DNA from: Pararge aegeria
Taxonomy: Eukaryota; Arthropoda; Insecta; Lepidoptera; Nymphalidae
NCBI RefSeq assembly: GCF_905163445.1
Contig: NC_053183.1
Location: forward strand, 19,902,001-19,966,000
Length of the DNA stretch: 64,000 bases
Direction: 5' to 3'
A model generated the notes under the pieces. It worked only from the letters and a program-made list of their open reading frames with translations, made no database searches and had not been told where the DNA came from. The translations under genes were made by a program, and so were the position numbers. Shown here piece by piece: positions 42,778 to 52,939 of the stretch. Position 1 is the first letter of the stretch; every line of letters starts with the position of its first letter.

Positions 42778-43142
42778 CTAGCATACCCAGCCCGCTTCGC
42801 CGGGCTAGATTTTGCTTTATTTTTTTTAACAATACCTAAACTTACATCATTGAATTTTTAATTTAAGTCTCATAATATATTAAATCATTTATTTATCTCC
42901 GTATTCATTCTCTTCTATTCTCTTCTCGAGCGGGTAAAGATCATTATCAACACATATTATCATAGTAAATAATAGCTGTATTTGACAGTTTGACAGTTCA
43001 AAAATAGGAGTGCTCCGATCGTCACCAAACTTTACAGGATTACTCGCCAGGTCAATCCCCTGAAAGTTTCAATGAAATCGGTCCAGCCGTTTTAGAGCCT
43101 ATACTGAACATACCCACACACTTTCTCATTTATATATATAGA
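42778..43142 (-). mobile_element. Non-autonomous Helitron with intact ends
   Basis: On the minus strand it starts TCTATATATATAAATGAG preceded by A (43143 T on plus) and ends ...GGTATGCTAG followed by T (42777 A on plus). AGCCCG (42789-42794) and CGGGCT (42801-42806) form a 6-bp GC stem with a 6-nt loop ending 7 bp from the CTAG. These are all four Helitron hallmarks: 5' TC, 3' CTAG, subterminal hairpin and insertion between A and T. 365 bp, no coding capacity. Confidence 0.75.
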
Positions 43143-43667
43143 TTGTTTCATGCATTGTCTGGATTAAATATTGTTCTTCTACAATTACCTATGTCCTTTG
43201 TTTGTTGTAAAGATTTTAAAGCTTGTTCCAGCTTATTTAAATGAACAAAGGCATTTACTGAACCATCGACAGCACAAAGGGACTGCAACGAACAACTATG
43301 TTCACCAGTCTCGTAAGCTTGTTAATTAAAAACAAATATTGTTACAATATTTTTATACCATATTATGCAGAGGTAACCATGACCTAATTTTGAATCCTTT
43401 AATATGTATGCATTGTGTGAAGTGGAATGTAGCATACAATTGATGAATTTCGACTTCAAATGACAAAACATTTGGAGTCGACTACTCCTCTTGAATTGCA
43501 AAATTGCAAGAACAGTTTAATTCATCAATTAATTGTGGAATCGAAATCTAAGCAGAAGTTAACTTCTCTTACATTTTAGCTGTCTCCTTATCGTTATTAT
43601 GAACCGTTAGATACATGTTTAGAGTGTATAGAAAACAATGTTTAAATTAAAAAAAATATAGAACCCC
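43143..43667. other. No recognised gene or repeat
   Basis: CAATTGATGAATTTCG (43438-43453) and TTCATCAATTAATTG (43521-43535) form a weak inverted pair. Otherwise featureless. Confidence 0.4.
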
Positions 43668-43765
43668 CAACTCTGAACATAGTGTACATTGTACTAGAAG
43701 TTGATCCTTTTCATTTGATACCCGTGAGAAGGGAGTTGTGGAAAAAAATAATTATTCGCGTCCCC
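43668..43765 (-). repeat. Family R fragment
   Basis: ACCCCCAACTCTGAACATAG, TTTTCATTTGATACCCGTG and GGGAGTTGTGGAAAA. Confidence 0.5.
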
Positions 43766-44141
43766 GAGACGAGGCCTGTGCCTAAGAGGCCTCATCTCTG
43801 TTAGGAGTTAGAGCATAAACCCACAACGCTGTTCTAATGAGGGTTTATGGGCTTTTACGACTGTTACGATGGATGGCTTAAAGTTGGGGTTTTACGCTAA
43901 TTTCTTAATTCTGAGCTGGTACCTACTGAAAATACTTTATCAGAAAATACACAATTTTTACTTACTGCAATATATTTTTTAATTCCATTTAAGGAGCGTG
44001 CTTATCATACTGGGTTTGATCGCCATGCGGGCGTATTGTTTTTGATGCTCGTATCAAGTGGGGTGCAGTCCTATCCACAGCGTGTAATATGTTAAAGAAA
44101 GACGAACTTAAAACTAGTCCCAGAAATCTGGCTCAAAAGTA
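43766..44141. other. No recognisable feature
   Basis: Contains a small imperfect hairpin (GAGGCCTGTGCCTAAGAGGCCTC, about 43781-43803) but no assigned element. Confidence 0.35.
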
Positions 44142-44250
44142 AGCTTACCTTGTGTTATGAATACTAAGATGAATATTTTGAATAATATGTATAAACAGAT
44201 AAACACCCAGACACTGTAAAACGTTCATGGTCATCACACAAACATTTTCT
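44142..44250 (-). mobile_element. SINE-B fragment
   Basis: AAGTAAGCTTACCTTGTG, AACACCCAGACACTG and GGTCATCACACAAACATTTTC. Ends before the head, where a SINE-D begins. Confidence 0.65.
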
Positions 44251-44254
44251 ATTT

Positions 44255-44585
44255 TTTTTATTCCACTAAAAGTTAGCCCTTGACTGCAATGTTACCTAGT
44301 TGTATGCAGTCTAAGATGGTAGCGGGCTAACCTGTTAGGGAGTATGGTAGTGATACCCTAATCGAAATTGCACCGGAACACAATCATTTAGCGACACGTC
44401 TTTGTCAGTAGGGTGCGGCAAGTCTTTGTCAGTAGGGTGGTTACTAGCCGCGGCCAAAGCCTCCCACTAGACCAGACCAGAGAAAATTCAGACACCATAA
44501 ATTCCCAAATTGCCCTTTCCGGGAAACGAACCCAGGACCTTCTACATAAATTCACAGCGCCACCGTTGAGCCAGGGAGGTCGTCA
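44255..44585 (-). mobile_element. SINE-D, full length
   Basis: AAAAGTTAGCCCTTGACTGC, GATGGTAGCGGGCTAACC, a local repeat of AAGTCTTTGTCAGTAGGGTG, CAGACCAGACCAGAGAAAA, and head complement GAGCCAGGGAGGTCG. It appears inserted into the SINE-B beside it. Confidence 0.8.
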
Positions 44586-44589
44586 AAAT

Positions 44590-44720
44590 CGATGTGGTAT
44601 GGACACAGTGTGGCATTTTGCTGGAGGTGTCCTTTGTATACCCTGCGAAGTATTGGTATGTTTATAGGTGATGTGTTTTCTAGAACAATCACGTGAGTCA
44701 TATGCTTGGTCTGTCAATAA
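44590..44720 (+). repeat. Family F 3' part
   Basis: TGTATACCCTGCGAAGTATTG and CATATGCTTGGTCTGTCAATA match the ends of the 52940-53200 copy. Confidence 0.5.
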
Positions 44721-44774
44721 TTACTGTAAAAAACTGGAAGTGACATATCTTGATATAAATAATAAAGTAAATTG

Positions 44775-44816
44775 GCTAGTTTTAGCGATTTAGTACACTA
44801 AATCGCTAAAACTAGC
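44775..44816. repeat. 42-bp near-perfect palindrome
   Basis: 20-bp arms (44775-44794 and 44797-44816, GCTAGTTTTAGCGATTTAGT) around a 2-nt centre. Not matched elsewhere in the window. Confidence 0.88.
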
Positions 44817-44851
44817 GACATGTCGCTTAGGAACCGATAAAGCTAACATAC

Positions 44852-44945
44852 TCTTTAACAGGTTAATTCTCTACCATCTTAGATTGCATCATAACTTACC
44901 ACCAGGTGAGATTGCAGTCAAGAGCTAACTTGTAGTGAAAAAAAA
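44852..44945 (+). mobile_element. SINE-D tail
   Basis: CTCTACCATCTTAGATTGC, ACCACCAGGTGAGATTGCAG, then GTGAAAAAAAAAA. Confidence 0.65.
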
Positions 44946-45498
44946 AAAGGTTATAGGCGATGGTTTTCCATTTACTATAGCTAGGTCTGACAAATTTAAC
45001 TTTAAAAATAATTCTCACGGGACAAATGCGAGATTAGAAACAAGCGTTGTTCTGTAAAATATTCCTACGCTATCTTGATATTTAATATTTTCACATAATT
45101 ATTTTGATTTGAGTCGAGGCTTTATAATGATCACATAAAAAAGTATGTCGCTTACCTTGTCGGTGGCAAGCAAGCGCTCGTCTAACAACAAAAAAAAAAA
45201 GAATTGTCGCAAGTGAATAAATAAATTCTTGGCTGGACCTTTGCTGACATACTGTCGTGTGTCTTGATAAAGCTCCGATGTTAATTCATTATTATTCTTA
45301 TCATAGACCGCGAGCTATTTTTTTACATGTAAAGATTAAGTAGACTTCATCGTTTCATCATTTAAACATTTGAAAAAGGGTCCACTGAAATATGTCATGT
45401 GATGTCAAACACAAACTTTAATTTATCAAGCGGTTTTGGAAGATAAAACGCTTATAAAAAAATTAGAACATAACTTTAATGCATAATTTTTTTTACAA
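44946..45498. other. No recognisable feature
   Basis: AT-rich. No supported gene or repeat. Confidence 0.4.
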
Positions 45499-45640
45499 TC
45501 TATCCTACTTATAATAAATCTGTAACTGGAAGATTTCTGTACATTTAATATATTTCGTAAATTTTTACCGGGGGATGCTTTATAATCGATACTGAATCAA
45601 AAACAGATTTTTATTTAATTTTTGTCTGTCTGTCTGTCTA

Positions 45641-45683
<43 letters not shown>

Positions 45684-45686
45684 GCC

Positions 45687-45731
<45 letters not shown>

Positions 45732-45990
45732 GTCTGTCTGTTTAACAGGTTAGCCCTCTACCATCTTAGGGCTCAAGGCTGTATAACATCACGCTACGAC
45801 AAAAAAAATATCCTTTTTGAGAGATTCCGATGCGTGCGATGCGTGAACGGTAAACGTTACGCCAAACGATGGAAATATGTAGTTGGTATATCGGAATTGT
45901 TTCTTTAAAGTTCTATAAAACAGTCCGCGACAACATTCAACTACTTTTTGAAGTTAACTCATTTGCGGACGAAGTCGCGCGGGCCGCTAG
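45499..45990 (+). mobile_element. Non-autonomous Helitron carrying a TCTG array
   Basis: Begins A|TCTATCCTACTTATAATAA and ends GTCGCGCGGGCCGCTAG|T. GCGGACGAAGTCGCGCG before the end can form the 3' hairpin. A SINE-D tail (AACAGGTTAGCCCTCTACC) has landed next to the microsatellite at 45743-45780. No ORF. Confidence 0.7.
45626..45742. repeat. (TCTG)n microsatellite
   Basis: Nearly pure TCTG units with three or four substitutions (TCTA, CCTG), about 117 bp, inside the Helitron. Confidence 0.95.
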
Positions 45991-46084
45991 TATAATAATA
46001 AACGCGAAAGTGTTTGTGTATCTATAACGTATGCTTATTAACTAGACGGAAGTAGTGTCGTATTATCTGGTAGTAACATATTAA

Positions 46085-46255
46085 ATCAAATTCAAATTCA
46101 AAATTTCTTTATTCATGTAGGCGTATCACAGGCGTTCATATCTATATGTTAACATACTTGTAACGGGATGGTGATAACTTCGTTCGCCAACTTAAACCTA
46201 AAGCTACGACCTGGTCTAAGAAGAGCCCACAACAAGCCAAACAAAATCAATGGTT
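46085..46255 (-). mobile_element. LINE-1 3' end, short
   Basis: AAATTCAAATTCAAAATTTC, ATGTAGGCGTATCACAGG, AACTTAAACCTAAAGCTACG, CTGGTCTAAGAAGAGCCC. An internal deletion removes the GAGGGTTCC block. Confidence 0.72.
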
Positions 46256-46939
46256 TTACCCCTGAAAAGAAAACAGCAATTGTTTTTGCGAGATTAAAAC
46301 ATTGATTGTGCACGGCTTAGCAGACGCTAATACAATTAAGCATAAAGATACGATTACGATTAAATTCTTAGCTCCTTTTTTCCGCTGAAAAATATTTTAT
46401 TGCGAAATTTTGCATAAGATACCTGGAATTCTTATGAATTTTTTGGGGGTTCCCGTAGATTTTTTTTTATAACCGTAAATGACGTGCATGTACGGCCAGT
46501 TTCCAATAATAAAGATACCTGAAAAACTACTTAAACGGTTAGGCAGCTTAAAGTGTAGTGTTCAGAATTTAGTATCTGATGAGATGACAACAGGAACATT
46601 TTTGTTCAAAATTAGGAAACACAAATAAAGTTGGAAAAAACCCCATCTGTATCCAACCTGTCCTTACCTTTTGCATTCGTATTTCGAAAAGTATCAAAAT
46701 GATACCGAAGTAGATAAAGAGCTTACAACAAAGAGGTAGAGTATAATACGCTTACAATAATACCACACATTAAAACTTTATCTAGCTCAGGCTTTGCGCT
46801 TTTGTTCGTTTAGGCTTTAGACTTGCAAACTTGTGCCGTAGCTATCGGCTGTTTAAGTATTTTAACATCTAATAGTTACGGCATTTTAGAAATAACGATA
46901 TGCGGTACTATGTAATTTTAGCTAAACCCTACTTCCCTA
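46256..46939. other. No recognisable gene
   Basis: Mixed sequence. About 46445-46470 (GGGGGTTCCCGTAGATTTT) resembles Helitron interior text but no borders were found. Confidence 0.35.
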
Positions 46940-47323
46940 TCCCTACTAATATTACAAATGTCAATGTAAGTTTGTTTGTTACGCTTTCCCGCAAAAACTA
47001 CTTAACCGATCCTCATGAAACTTTCTACACATATTATTGGAAGTATTAGAAGGTGGATGAAAGTGTTTGACGGTTTTACACCACTCCGACAAATAATAAC
47101 CGATTTAAATAATTATTTTCGTACTATAGATGTTGTGTTTAATGTTGCCCAAACTTTGTGTAGATCTGATGAATGTTGTTGGAGATAGAGGACAGAACTC
47201 CTCAGCGGACAGCAGCAAACCCCTCATTAAGGCTTAGCGATACTGAATACTTTAAAACTTTTAGAACTACAACTAAATTGAATACCACATCAAACGCAAA
47301 CGAAGTCGCGAGCAACAGCTAGT
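46940..47323 (+). mobile_element. Non-autonomous Helitron
   Basis: A|TCCCTACTAATATTACAAATG start and GAGCAACAGCTAG|T end, 384 bp. Interior AACTACTTAACCGATCC and AGAACTCCTCAGCGGACAGC; the latter part is shared with 58998-59367. No ORF. Confidence 0.7.
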
Positions 47324-47334
47324 CATTTATAAAA

Positions 47335-47800
47335 GTAAATATTTAGGTTGTCACAAATTTTCCTAATAATCTTCTTGGACCGTTTTTTCTTCATGCCCTT
47401 CACCTGATGACATACGTCAGGCAAAATCGTTGCCTCATTTTAAAAGTCGTTTGAAAAACTATTTTTTATGCATGTAGCGTTATAGTATGTAGTTTATTAT
47501 AATTATATGTATGAACAATATATATTATATATAATAATTATATGTTTAGTATTAGAATTTATACCATGTATGTAGTTTAGTTTGCAATATTTTTATGTAG
47601 GTAGAATTTTTTATTGCCGCACCAATCCGTTCCTTACAAAAACTACTATCGCCAAAGGTTGTCTGGGAGAGATCGCTTTAGCGATAAGACCGCCTTTGCA
47701 CACATAAACTAGTTTTTTTTTTTTTATTATTTTTGTAAATGTGTTTCTTTGTATTTTGTTTTTGTGTGTGCAATAAAGAATTTAATAATAATAATAATAA
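47335..47800 (+). pseudogene. LINE-3 (CR1-like) C-terminus and 3' UTR
   Basis: One frame gives SPDDIRQAKSLPHFKSRLKN then YFLCM and a stop at about 47478, the last residues of a CR1-like ORF2. The 3' UTR follows with AGGTTGTCTGGGAGAGATC, TTAGCGATAAGACCGCC, TTTGCACACATAAACTAG, AATAAAG and an (ATA)n end. Severe 5' truncation. Confidence 0.72.
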
Positions 47801-47804
47801 AAGG

Positions 47805-48060
47805 ATTTCATTTGGCTTACTACAGAGCACGGGTCTCCTTCCCCAATGAGAAGGGGTTAGCGCCGTAGTCAACCACGCTGGCTCAGTGCGGATTAGTGGA
47901 CTTCATACAACTTTGAGAAAATTAAGGAGAACTCTCAGGTATGCAAGTGATATTTTAATTGCTCAAAATGCACATAACTTAGAAAAGACAGAGGTGCGTG
48001 CTGGGTTCGCCCCCCGAAACTGAAGACAAAGTCCGACCCATAAGACCCATCACTGTTTCT
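47805..48060 (-). mobile_element. SINE-A
   Basis: GGGTCTCCTTCCCCAATGAG, AAGGGGTTAGCGCCGTAG, CACGCTGGCTCAGTGCGG, then a deletion before GTGATATTTTAATTGC and GAGGTGCGTGCTGGGTTC. Confidence 0.72.
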
Positions 48061-48351
48061 AATTCTTTGCTATTTAGATTTCAGATGGGTGCGATTAGGA
48101 AGTTAACAATCTCAAAAATCAAGCAAATATCTGATGTATACTGTAGAACCTCAGGGGCAAATACAAACAGCCGATTAATTTAACATTCTGTTAGTAAGAC
48201 AGTAGTATGGTATGGACAGAGATGTCATTCGTAGCGTAGGTACGTTAGGCTGCCATGCCTTTAGGGTAGTTGTATAGCAGAAGGTAACCTCGGCTTGCAA
48301 GCTAGGAATCGCACTAATAATATAAAAGAAAGTTTGAGTTAGGTTAGGTTA
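48061..48351. other. No recognised gene; possible family F scrap
   Basis: GTATGGTATGGACAGAGATG near 48207 weakly resembles 44595-44620. Otherwise unassigned. Confidence 0.35.
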
Positions 48352-48800
48352 GTTTTCAAGCGACACCTATTGAATCAATTTGACCTTTGGAATGAAGATG
48401 TGCTGGATTAACATAGAAGGTTATTTTTTGTCTGATTCTTCGGAACTTTAACATGACTATTCTCTTCTGTTTTATTTGGGGTTTGACAATATTGTATGTA
48501 TTTATGTATTATCGATATAAATTATAAAGGTATATATTAATTGTCAGTATCTATATATTATACTGTAAGTTTATAATATGTATATATAGGTATATATGCA
48601 AATATATATGTTTATTTATATGCACTACCTACCTCTCTTCTTGAGCTGTGTTCCAGGCAACCAAAGGCGTTAGCCTAGTTAAGTTGCCTGGAAGAGATCG
48701 CTGTAGTAGCGATAAGGCCGCCAAATTGTATACTTTTTGTTAATTTTTTATTTATAATTTTACTATATGTTTATGTGGTGTACAATTCAAGTGTATTCAT
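48352..48800 (+). pseudogene. LINE-3 (CR1-like) end
   Basis: FKRHLLNQFDLWNEDVLD then a stop (about 48355-48410) fits a degraded C-terminus. The 3' UTR has AGTTGCCTGGAAGAGATCG, AGTAGCGATAAGGCCGCC and ends in ATTCATTAATTCATTC. Confidence 0.62.
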
Positions 48801-48969
48801 TAATTCATTCATTCAAGGTTTTTACGCTGGTAAAATCTATGGTTTATCTCTATCAGTGAAAACCTGAATTTCACTTCGATGAGAACAACCTTCTTTTGAG
48901 CTTCGCCGCTCTGTCAAAATAATCTTTTACTCGTAATTACGATTAATATATCCATTGCGATTAATTTAA

Positions 48970-49290
48970 TCATCATCACATCAACCCATTACGGCAGGTT
49001 ACGGGTCTCCTCTCACAATGAAAAGGGGTTAAGGCCGTAGTCCACCGTGCGGTTTATTTCCACCGTTCACACACCGTTGGAGCAAGTGATATTTTAATTT
49101 CTAAGAGAAACACACTAACTAATATGAAAGTTAGAGGTACCAATCCGCACGAAGTCCACAGATCCGCAGGGAGTCCACCAATCCACACTGGGCCAACGTG
49201 GTTAACTACATCCTTTCCCTTCTCATTGTGGGAGGAAACCAGTGCCCTGTAGTGGGCCGGGAATGCGTTTATGTGATAATGATGACGATG
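48970..49290. mobile_element. Two SINE-A pieces in inverted arrangement
   Basis: 48970-49100 is a reverse tail half (CATCACATCAACCCATTACG, GGTTAAGGCCGTAGTCCACC). 49130-49290 is a forward tail half (GTCCACCAATCCACACTGGG, TCTCATTGTGGGAGG, ATGATGACGATGAA). The transcript could fold on itself. Confidence 0.6.
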
Positions 49291-49962
49291 AATGCCAACA
49301 CTGGCTGTAGCTATAGTTTGCCATAGCAAACTTCTTACATAACTAAGTCCGCGATAAATAAGTCTAGCGTAAAAATAAGTATACAAACTTTTTTACTGCG
49401 GTCGGTATAAAAAAATTGATTTATTTTTTTACATGTTTTTTGAATATTGATAGTTTACCGGACTGAAATAAAGGCAACCGCTAAGTATTTCTCAGTAAAT
49501 TAAAAGTAAACAACTCGAATTGGATTATTTCAATTCATAATGTAAAGGGATGGGAATCTGCGAGAAAAAAGAGAGAAAATGGATCGTTTCCGAGCTATAT
49601 CACACGCCGGATGCAGGTACATTGTCGCAATTTTCTCTTTTTCACCTGAGGGGCTTTTTACAACAGAAATTTACCTGTTGAATTTTGTTAAGCGCTCCCG
49701 ACGGTCGTTTCGCAAATTTTTATTCTGGTTACTAGTTGAATTCCAATATAATGTCGCGACATTTTTTTTTGCGGTAATTTTCTCGCTCACAATTTGTTTT
49801 TTTTTTGTTTGAATAGAAGTTTTGCTTTCAATAAAATATTCTCGCTGGTTTCTGATTTGTTAATCATTGATGAATTTGCTGATCGACTCACAACCGTTGA
49901 CCATTTTCAAATAAAAATTTTGAAAGATCTAAAAGTATAAACGAGGAAACGATTTGACGACC
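49291..49962. other. No recognisable feature
   Basis: AT-rich. ORF 49579-49812 is rich in F and R with no motif; it is not called. Confidence 0.4.
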
Positions 49963-50232
49963 TCCCTGGTGTATCGGTGAGCATTGTGATAAGTTGTAGG
50001 GCCCGGGTACGATTCTGGCAGCGGCAATGAGGGTATTTATAATTTCAGAATTTTGTCTAGTCTAGCTTGGCTTCGGCCGTCGCTACTTAGCACCCTCCTG
50101 ACAAGGTCAACAAGTCCCTGAGGAATCCATGAGCACTGTGGTTTTAATTTAGAAGTTCAGGGTACGATTCCTGGTAGGAGCAGTTCGGCAATTTAAAATT
50201 TTTGTATTTTCTCTGGTCTGGTCTGGTGGGTA
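49963..50232 (+). mobile_element. Two SINE-D copies in tandem
   Basis: First copy: GACGACCTCCCTGGTGTATC, GGGCCCGGGTACGATTCTGG, CTTCGGCCGTCGCTACTTAG. Second copy from about 50120: TCCATGAGCACTGTGG, CAGGGTACGATTCCTGG, TTTTCTCTGGTCTGGTCTGG. The second head is partly lost. Confidence 0.65.
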
Positions 50233-50334
50233 CTAAAACTAGTAGGGAAAGACCGAGAACTGATGTCCGAGACCAGTATGTACAGAAAAGTAGCTTTGCT
50301 TGGCCACCTACAAAGAGGAGACCAGTTTTCCTTC

Positions 50335-50585
50335 TCAGGACTTGTAAGGCCTCTAACTTTTCTAAGTTATGTGGGTTTAAAGTAAATAAATATCACTTCC
50401 TTCAACAGTGAAAACAATCATCGTTAGGAAACCTGCATGTCTGAGTTCTACTTAATGTTCTCATAGGTGTGTGGAGTCCACAAATCCGCACTGTGCCAGC
50501 ATGGTGGACTAAGGCCTTAACCCCTTCTCATTGTGGGAGGAGACCCGTGTCCTGTAGGGTTATGGGTTAATATGATCATGTTTAG
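50335..50585 (+). mobile_element. SINE-A, head missing
   Basis: AGGCCTCTAACTTTTCTAAG, TCAACAGTGAAAACAATC, GTGTGGAGTCCACAAATCCG, CTTCTCATTGTGGGAGGAG, GGTTAATATGATCATG. Confidence 0.72.
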
Positions 50586-50699
50586 GATGACATGAGACTC
50601 AACACTTACGCCTCAGTGATGGACACAAGGCGACACGTTTTATGAATGCAATTATTATCCACATACCTTTAGATAGGCTATCCGCTTGATCCGTCAATT

Positions 50700-50860
50700 A
50701 TATTATATAAAAAAAAACAGGTGTTTGTCGACCACCAAAGAGGTGGACAGACGACTCCAAACAAGTCGGTGGAAGTCACTAGAAATAGGCGGCCCATGAC
50801 CACGGATTTTGGAACGCCTTCCAAAAAACCTATGCCCAGCAGTGGATAAATAAATATATA
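50700..50860 (+). mobile_element. RTE-like 3' terminal remnant
   Basis: One frame gives TTPNKSVEVTRNRRPMTT and another TTKEVDRRLQTSRWKSLEIG; CCTATGCCCAGCAGTGGATAA matches the AQQWxx end of RTE-type ORFs. Frameshifted and short. Confidence 0.4.
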
Positions 50861-50883
50861 CAATAAATAAACTACGACAATAC

Positions 50884-51025
50884 CAGTGGCGTGCACTTCA
50901 TACACGCACAAAAGCACTGCATACCCAAATTATTTTATATCACTCGTCGTGGAGGGGATTTTTTCCATTAAATGCTATTAACCTGCTGTATGCATACCCT
51001 GGTCAAAATCCTATGCACGCCACTG
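50884..51025 (+). mobile_element. hAT-type MITE
   Basis: 142 bp with terminal inverted repeats CAGTGGCGTGCA/TGCACGCCACTG. Flanking 8-mers GACAATAC (50876-50883) and TACAATAC (51026-51033) differ at one base. 8-bp duplications and CAGTGGCG ends are typical of hAT transposons. No coding capacity. Second family member at 54023. Confidence 0.85.
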
Positions 51026-51127
51026 TACAATACACGCATCGCCATCCCGCCCCAAAGTAAGCGTAGCTTGTGTTATAGTTACTAAGATGACTGATTACTA
51101 CTAAATACTTATAATAAACATATAAAC

Positions 51128-51343
51128 TATGGCAGGAGATGCTGACATAACAATTATTCATTGTAAAGTCAACACCTCCTGAGGATGCTCCGGTTTCAGA
51201 ACGAAACGTGCGTACATTTCCGGTGATCTGATTGTTGAGGAATTATAAATTACACCATACAGATTCTCCTGCTGTTCGCGGAGTATATGAAATTAAGCTT
51301 AATTTTCATAATATATCATGCTATGTAACGCGTGTTTCTATCC
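51128..51343 (+). mobile_element. Foldback-family element with 15-bp target-site duplication
   Basis: Interior as in 18721-18996 (ACACCTCCTGAGGATGCTCC, CAGAACGAAACGTGCG, TGTTCGCGGAGTATATG) but without the left inverted arm. Flanks AATAAACATATAAAC (51113-51127) and AATAAACATACAAAC (51344-51358) differ at one base. CTGAGGA-GCTC...GAAC-GAAAC is hammerhead-core-like. A long variable duplication argues against a classical DNA transposon and for target-primed insertion. Confidence 0.6.
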
Positions 51344-51490
51344 AATAAACATACAAACACCCGGATACTGAAAAACGTTCATGTTTTTCAAACAAACATT
51401 TCCACAACATTCAGTTGTAGAAATCGAACCTACAGCTTTGGACTCAGAAAGCTGCGTCGGTGTCTACTATGCCAGTTAGACACCCTATTG

Positions 51491-52589
51491 ACATATCAAT
51501 CGATTGAAGTTATAATGAAAAAAAACATTGAACCGCCAAACTAATTGTCAATGCTCAGTATTTTGCGCCATTGTTATTGCCGAACTATCATCACTCATTC
51601 ACATTGTTACATTGTGAAAAAATAACGCGAAATAACACAAAATAACACGGTTTTATCGTATGAAAATGATGAATACTCGCCGGGGACGCGGAGCGACGGA
51701 ATCACGCACCAGTTTTGTGTTAGGTCAAATGTAGACGACCGACTAGGCCGTATCAGAAAAGTCATACAGACGTCTGACAAAACCGTTGAGACAGATCATA
51801 GAGCAGGTCCATCTTAGCCTTTTATTTATGTATTTATATATTTATTTATTTTAACATCCCATCGCTAAGCACAAGTCAGAATTTCGATTTTTTTCCAGTA
51901 TTCAGTTAATCTTCTTGCAATTGAACACGAGTATAAAGTAATCCATCATAACCATTCAAATTATTATTGGAGTTTACTCTTTAAGAATCGATTTTCATTT
52001 ATAAGGCACCCGGTATGAGAAAAATGTGAGCAGTAAAATCTACTGATGAATGACCTCGTTACGTTTTCGCTTTGCGACGTTGCATGCGCAAACATGCAAC
52101 GTCGATTTCGTTTAATTAATTAATTTTTCCTATTTATGTTACCAAGGAAACCGAATATTATCTAGGTAAAGAAACAAACACATAAATATATGGGACAGAC
52201 TGAGATAGAAAACATTGCACATTTTTTTTTCCTATTCTTGTTACCATGGAAACTAAATAATAAACATTACATTTATCCTAACAGTTCTTATACTCTACAT
52301 CCACCTCAATCTCCCGTAGGCTACTTTTAAGAAGTTACACTTCCGCCGTGTGTGAATAAATTGCACAGGATTTTTGATTTACCCTTTCATATGGTATTAA
52401 TTTTATTCAGCTAAATAAACTCTTTTTGTGTATGTTTCGACAATCGTACTTAAGGAGTAAACTCCAGTCGTGCGTCGGAGCTGACACACACTTTTTTTTA
52501 TTATATCTCTCTGCATCGCAACTAAGGGCTCTGAGACTGGGCATTCTTATTATCCTAATCGATTTCGATTATTAAGAGCAGTCATAATT
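51491..52589. other. No gene; one short palindrome
   Basis: CGACGTTGCATG (52075-52086) and its complement (52093-52104) form a 12-bp stem. Two similar blocks with GTTACCAAGGAAAC and GTTACCATGGAAAC lie at 52138 and 52240. Otherwise unassigned. Confidence 0.4.
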
Positions 52590-52855
52590 ACCAGGACATA
52601 TAGCTTAAACGATAAAAAAGCTTGGATGTGAATTGCTCTAACTTCATAACGTGATAACAAAAAAAAAATACCTGTCTTTGTTTGTTGTGGGCTCTTCTTA
52701 GACCAGGGCGCGTTTGGAACCCTCGTAGCTTTAGGTTTAAGTTGGCGAACGAAGTTATCACCATCCCCTTAAAATTATGTAAACATATATATATGAACTT
52801 CATAAGTCCCTGTTATAGGCCTACATGAATAAAGAAAATTTGAATTTAATGTGAA
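52590..52855 (+). mobile_element. LINE-1 3' UTR
   Basis: GATAAAAAAGCTTGGATGTG, TTAGACCAGGGCGCGTTTGG, GTAGCTTTAGGTTTAAGTTGG, TAGGCCTACATGAATAAAG, AATTTGAATTTAATG. 5' truncated. Confidence 0.75.
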
Positions 52856-52939
52856 CTCTAAGACACAATGGTGGTCAACAGCGATTTCTAAACTCATAGT
52901 AAAAGTTAAATATTTATTTATTCAAATAGGCACTAGTAG

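Larger units (their letters stand above)
50862..51490 (-). mobile_element. SINE-B split by two later insertions
   Basis: The SINE is in three pieces: 50862-50883, 51026-51127 and 51344-51490. Joined in order they follow the usual SINE-B order (TACGACAATAC; AAGTAAGCGTAGCTTGTG; AAACACCCGGATACTG; GCCAGTTAGA). The first gap holds a hAT-type MITE, the second a foldback/Penelope-like fragment. Both gaps have target-site duplications. Confidence 0.82.

Noticed and set aside
45626..45742. CRISPR-like regular array
   Set aside because: It is a simple TCTG microsatellite without spacers, in a eukaryotic genome.
51177..51210. Functional hammerhead ribozyme
   Set aside because: Core-like CTGAGGA and GAAAC are present with a weak stem II, but no stem III or cleavage triplet could be placed, so no ribozyme is annotated.
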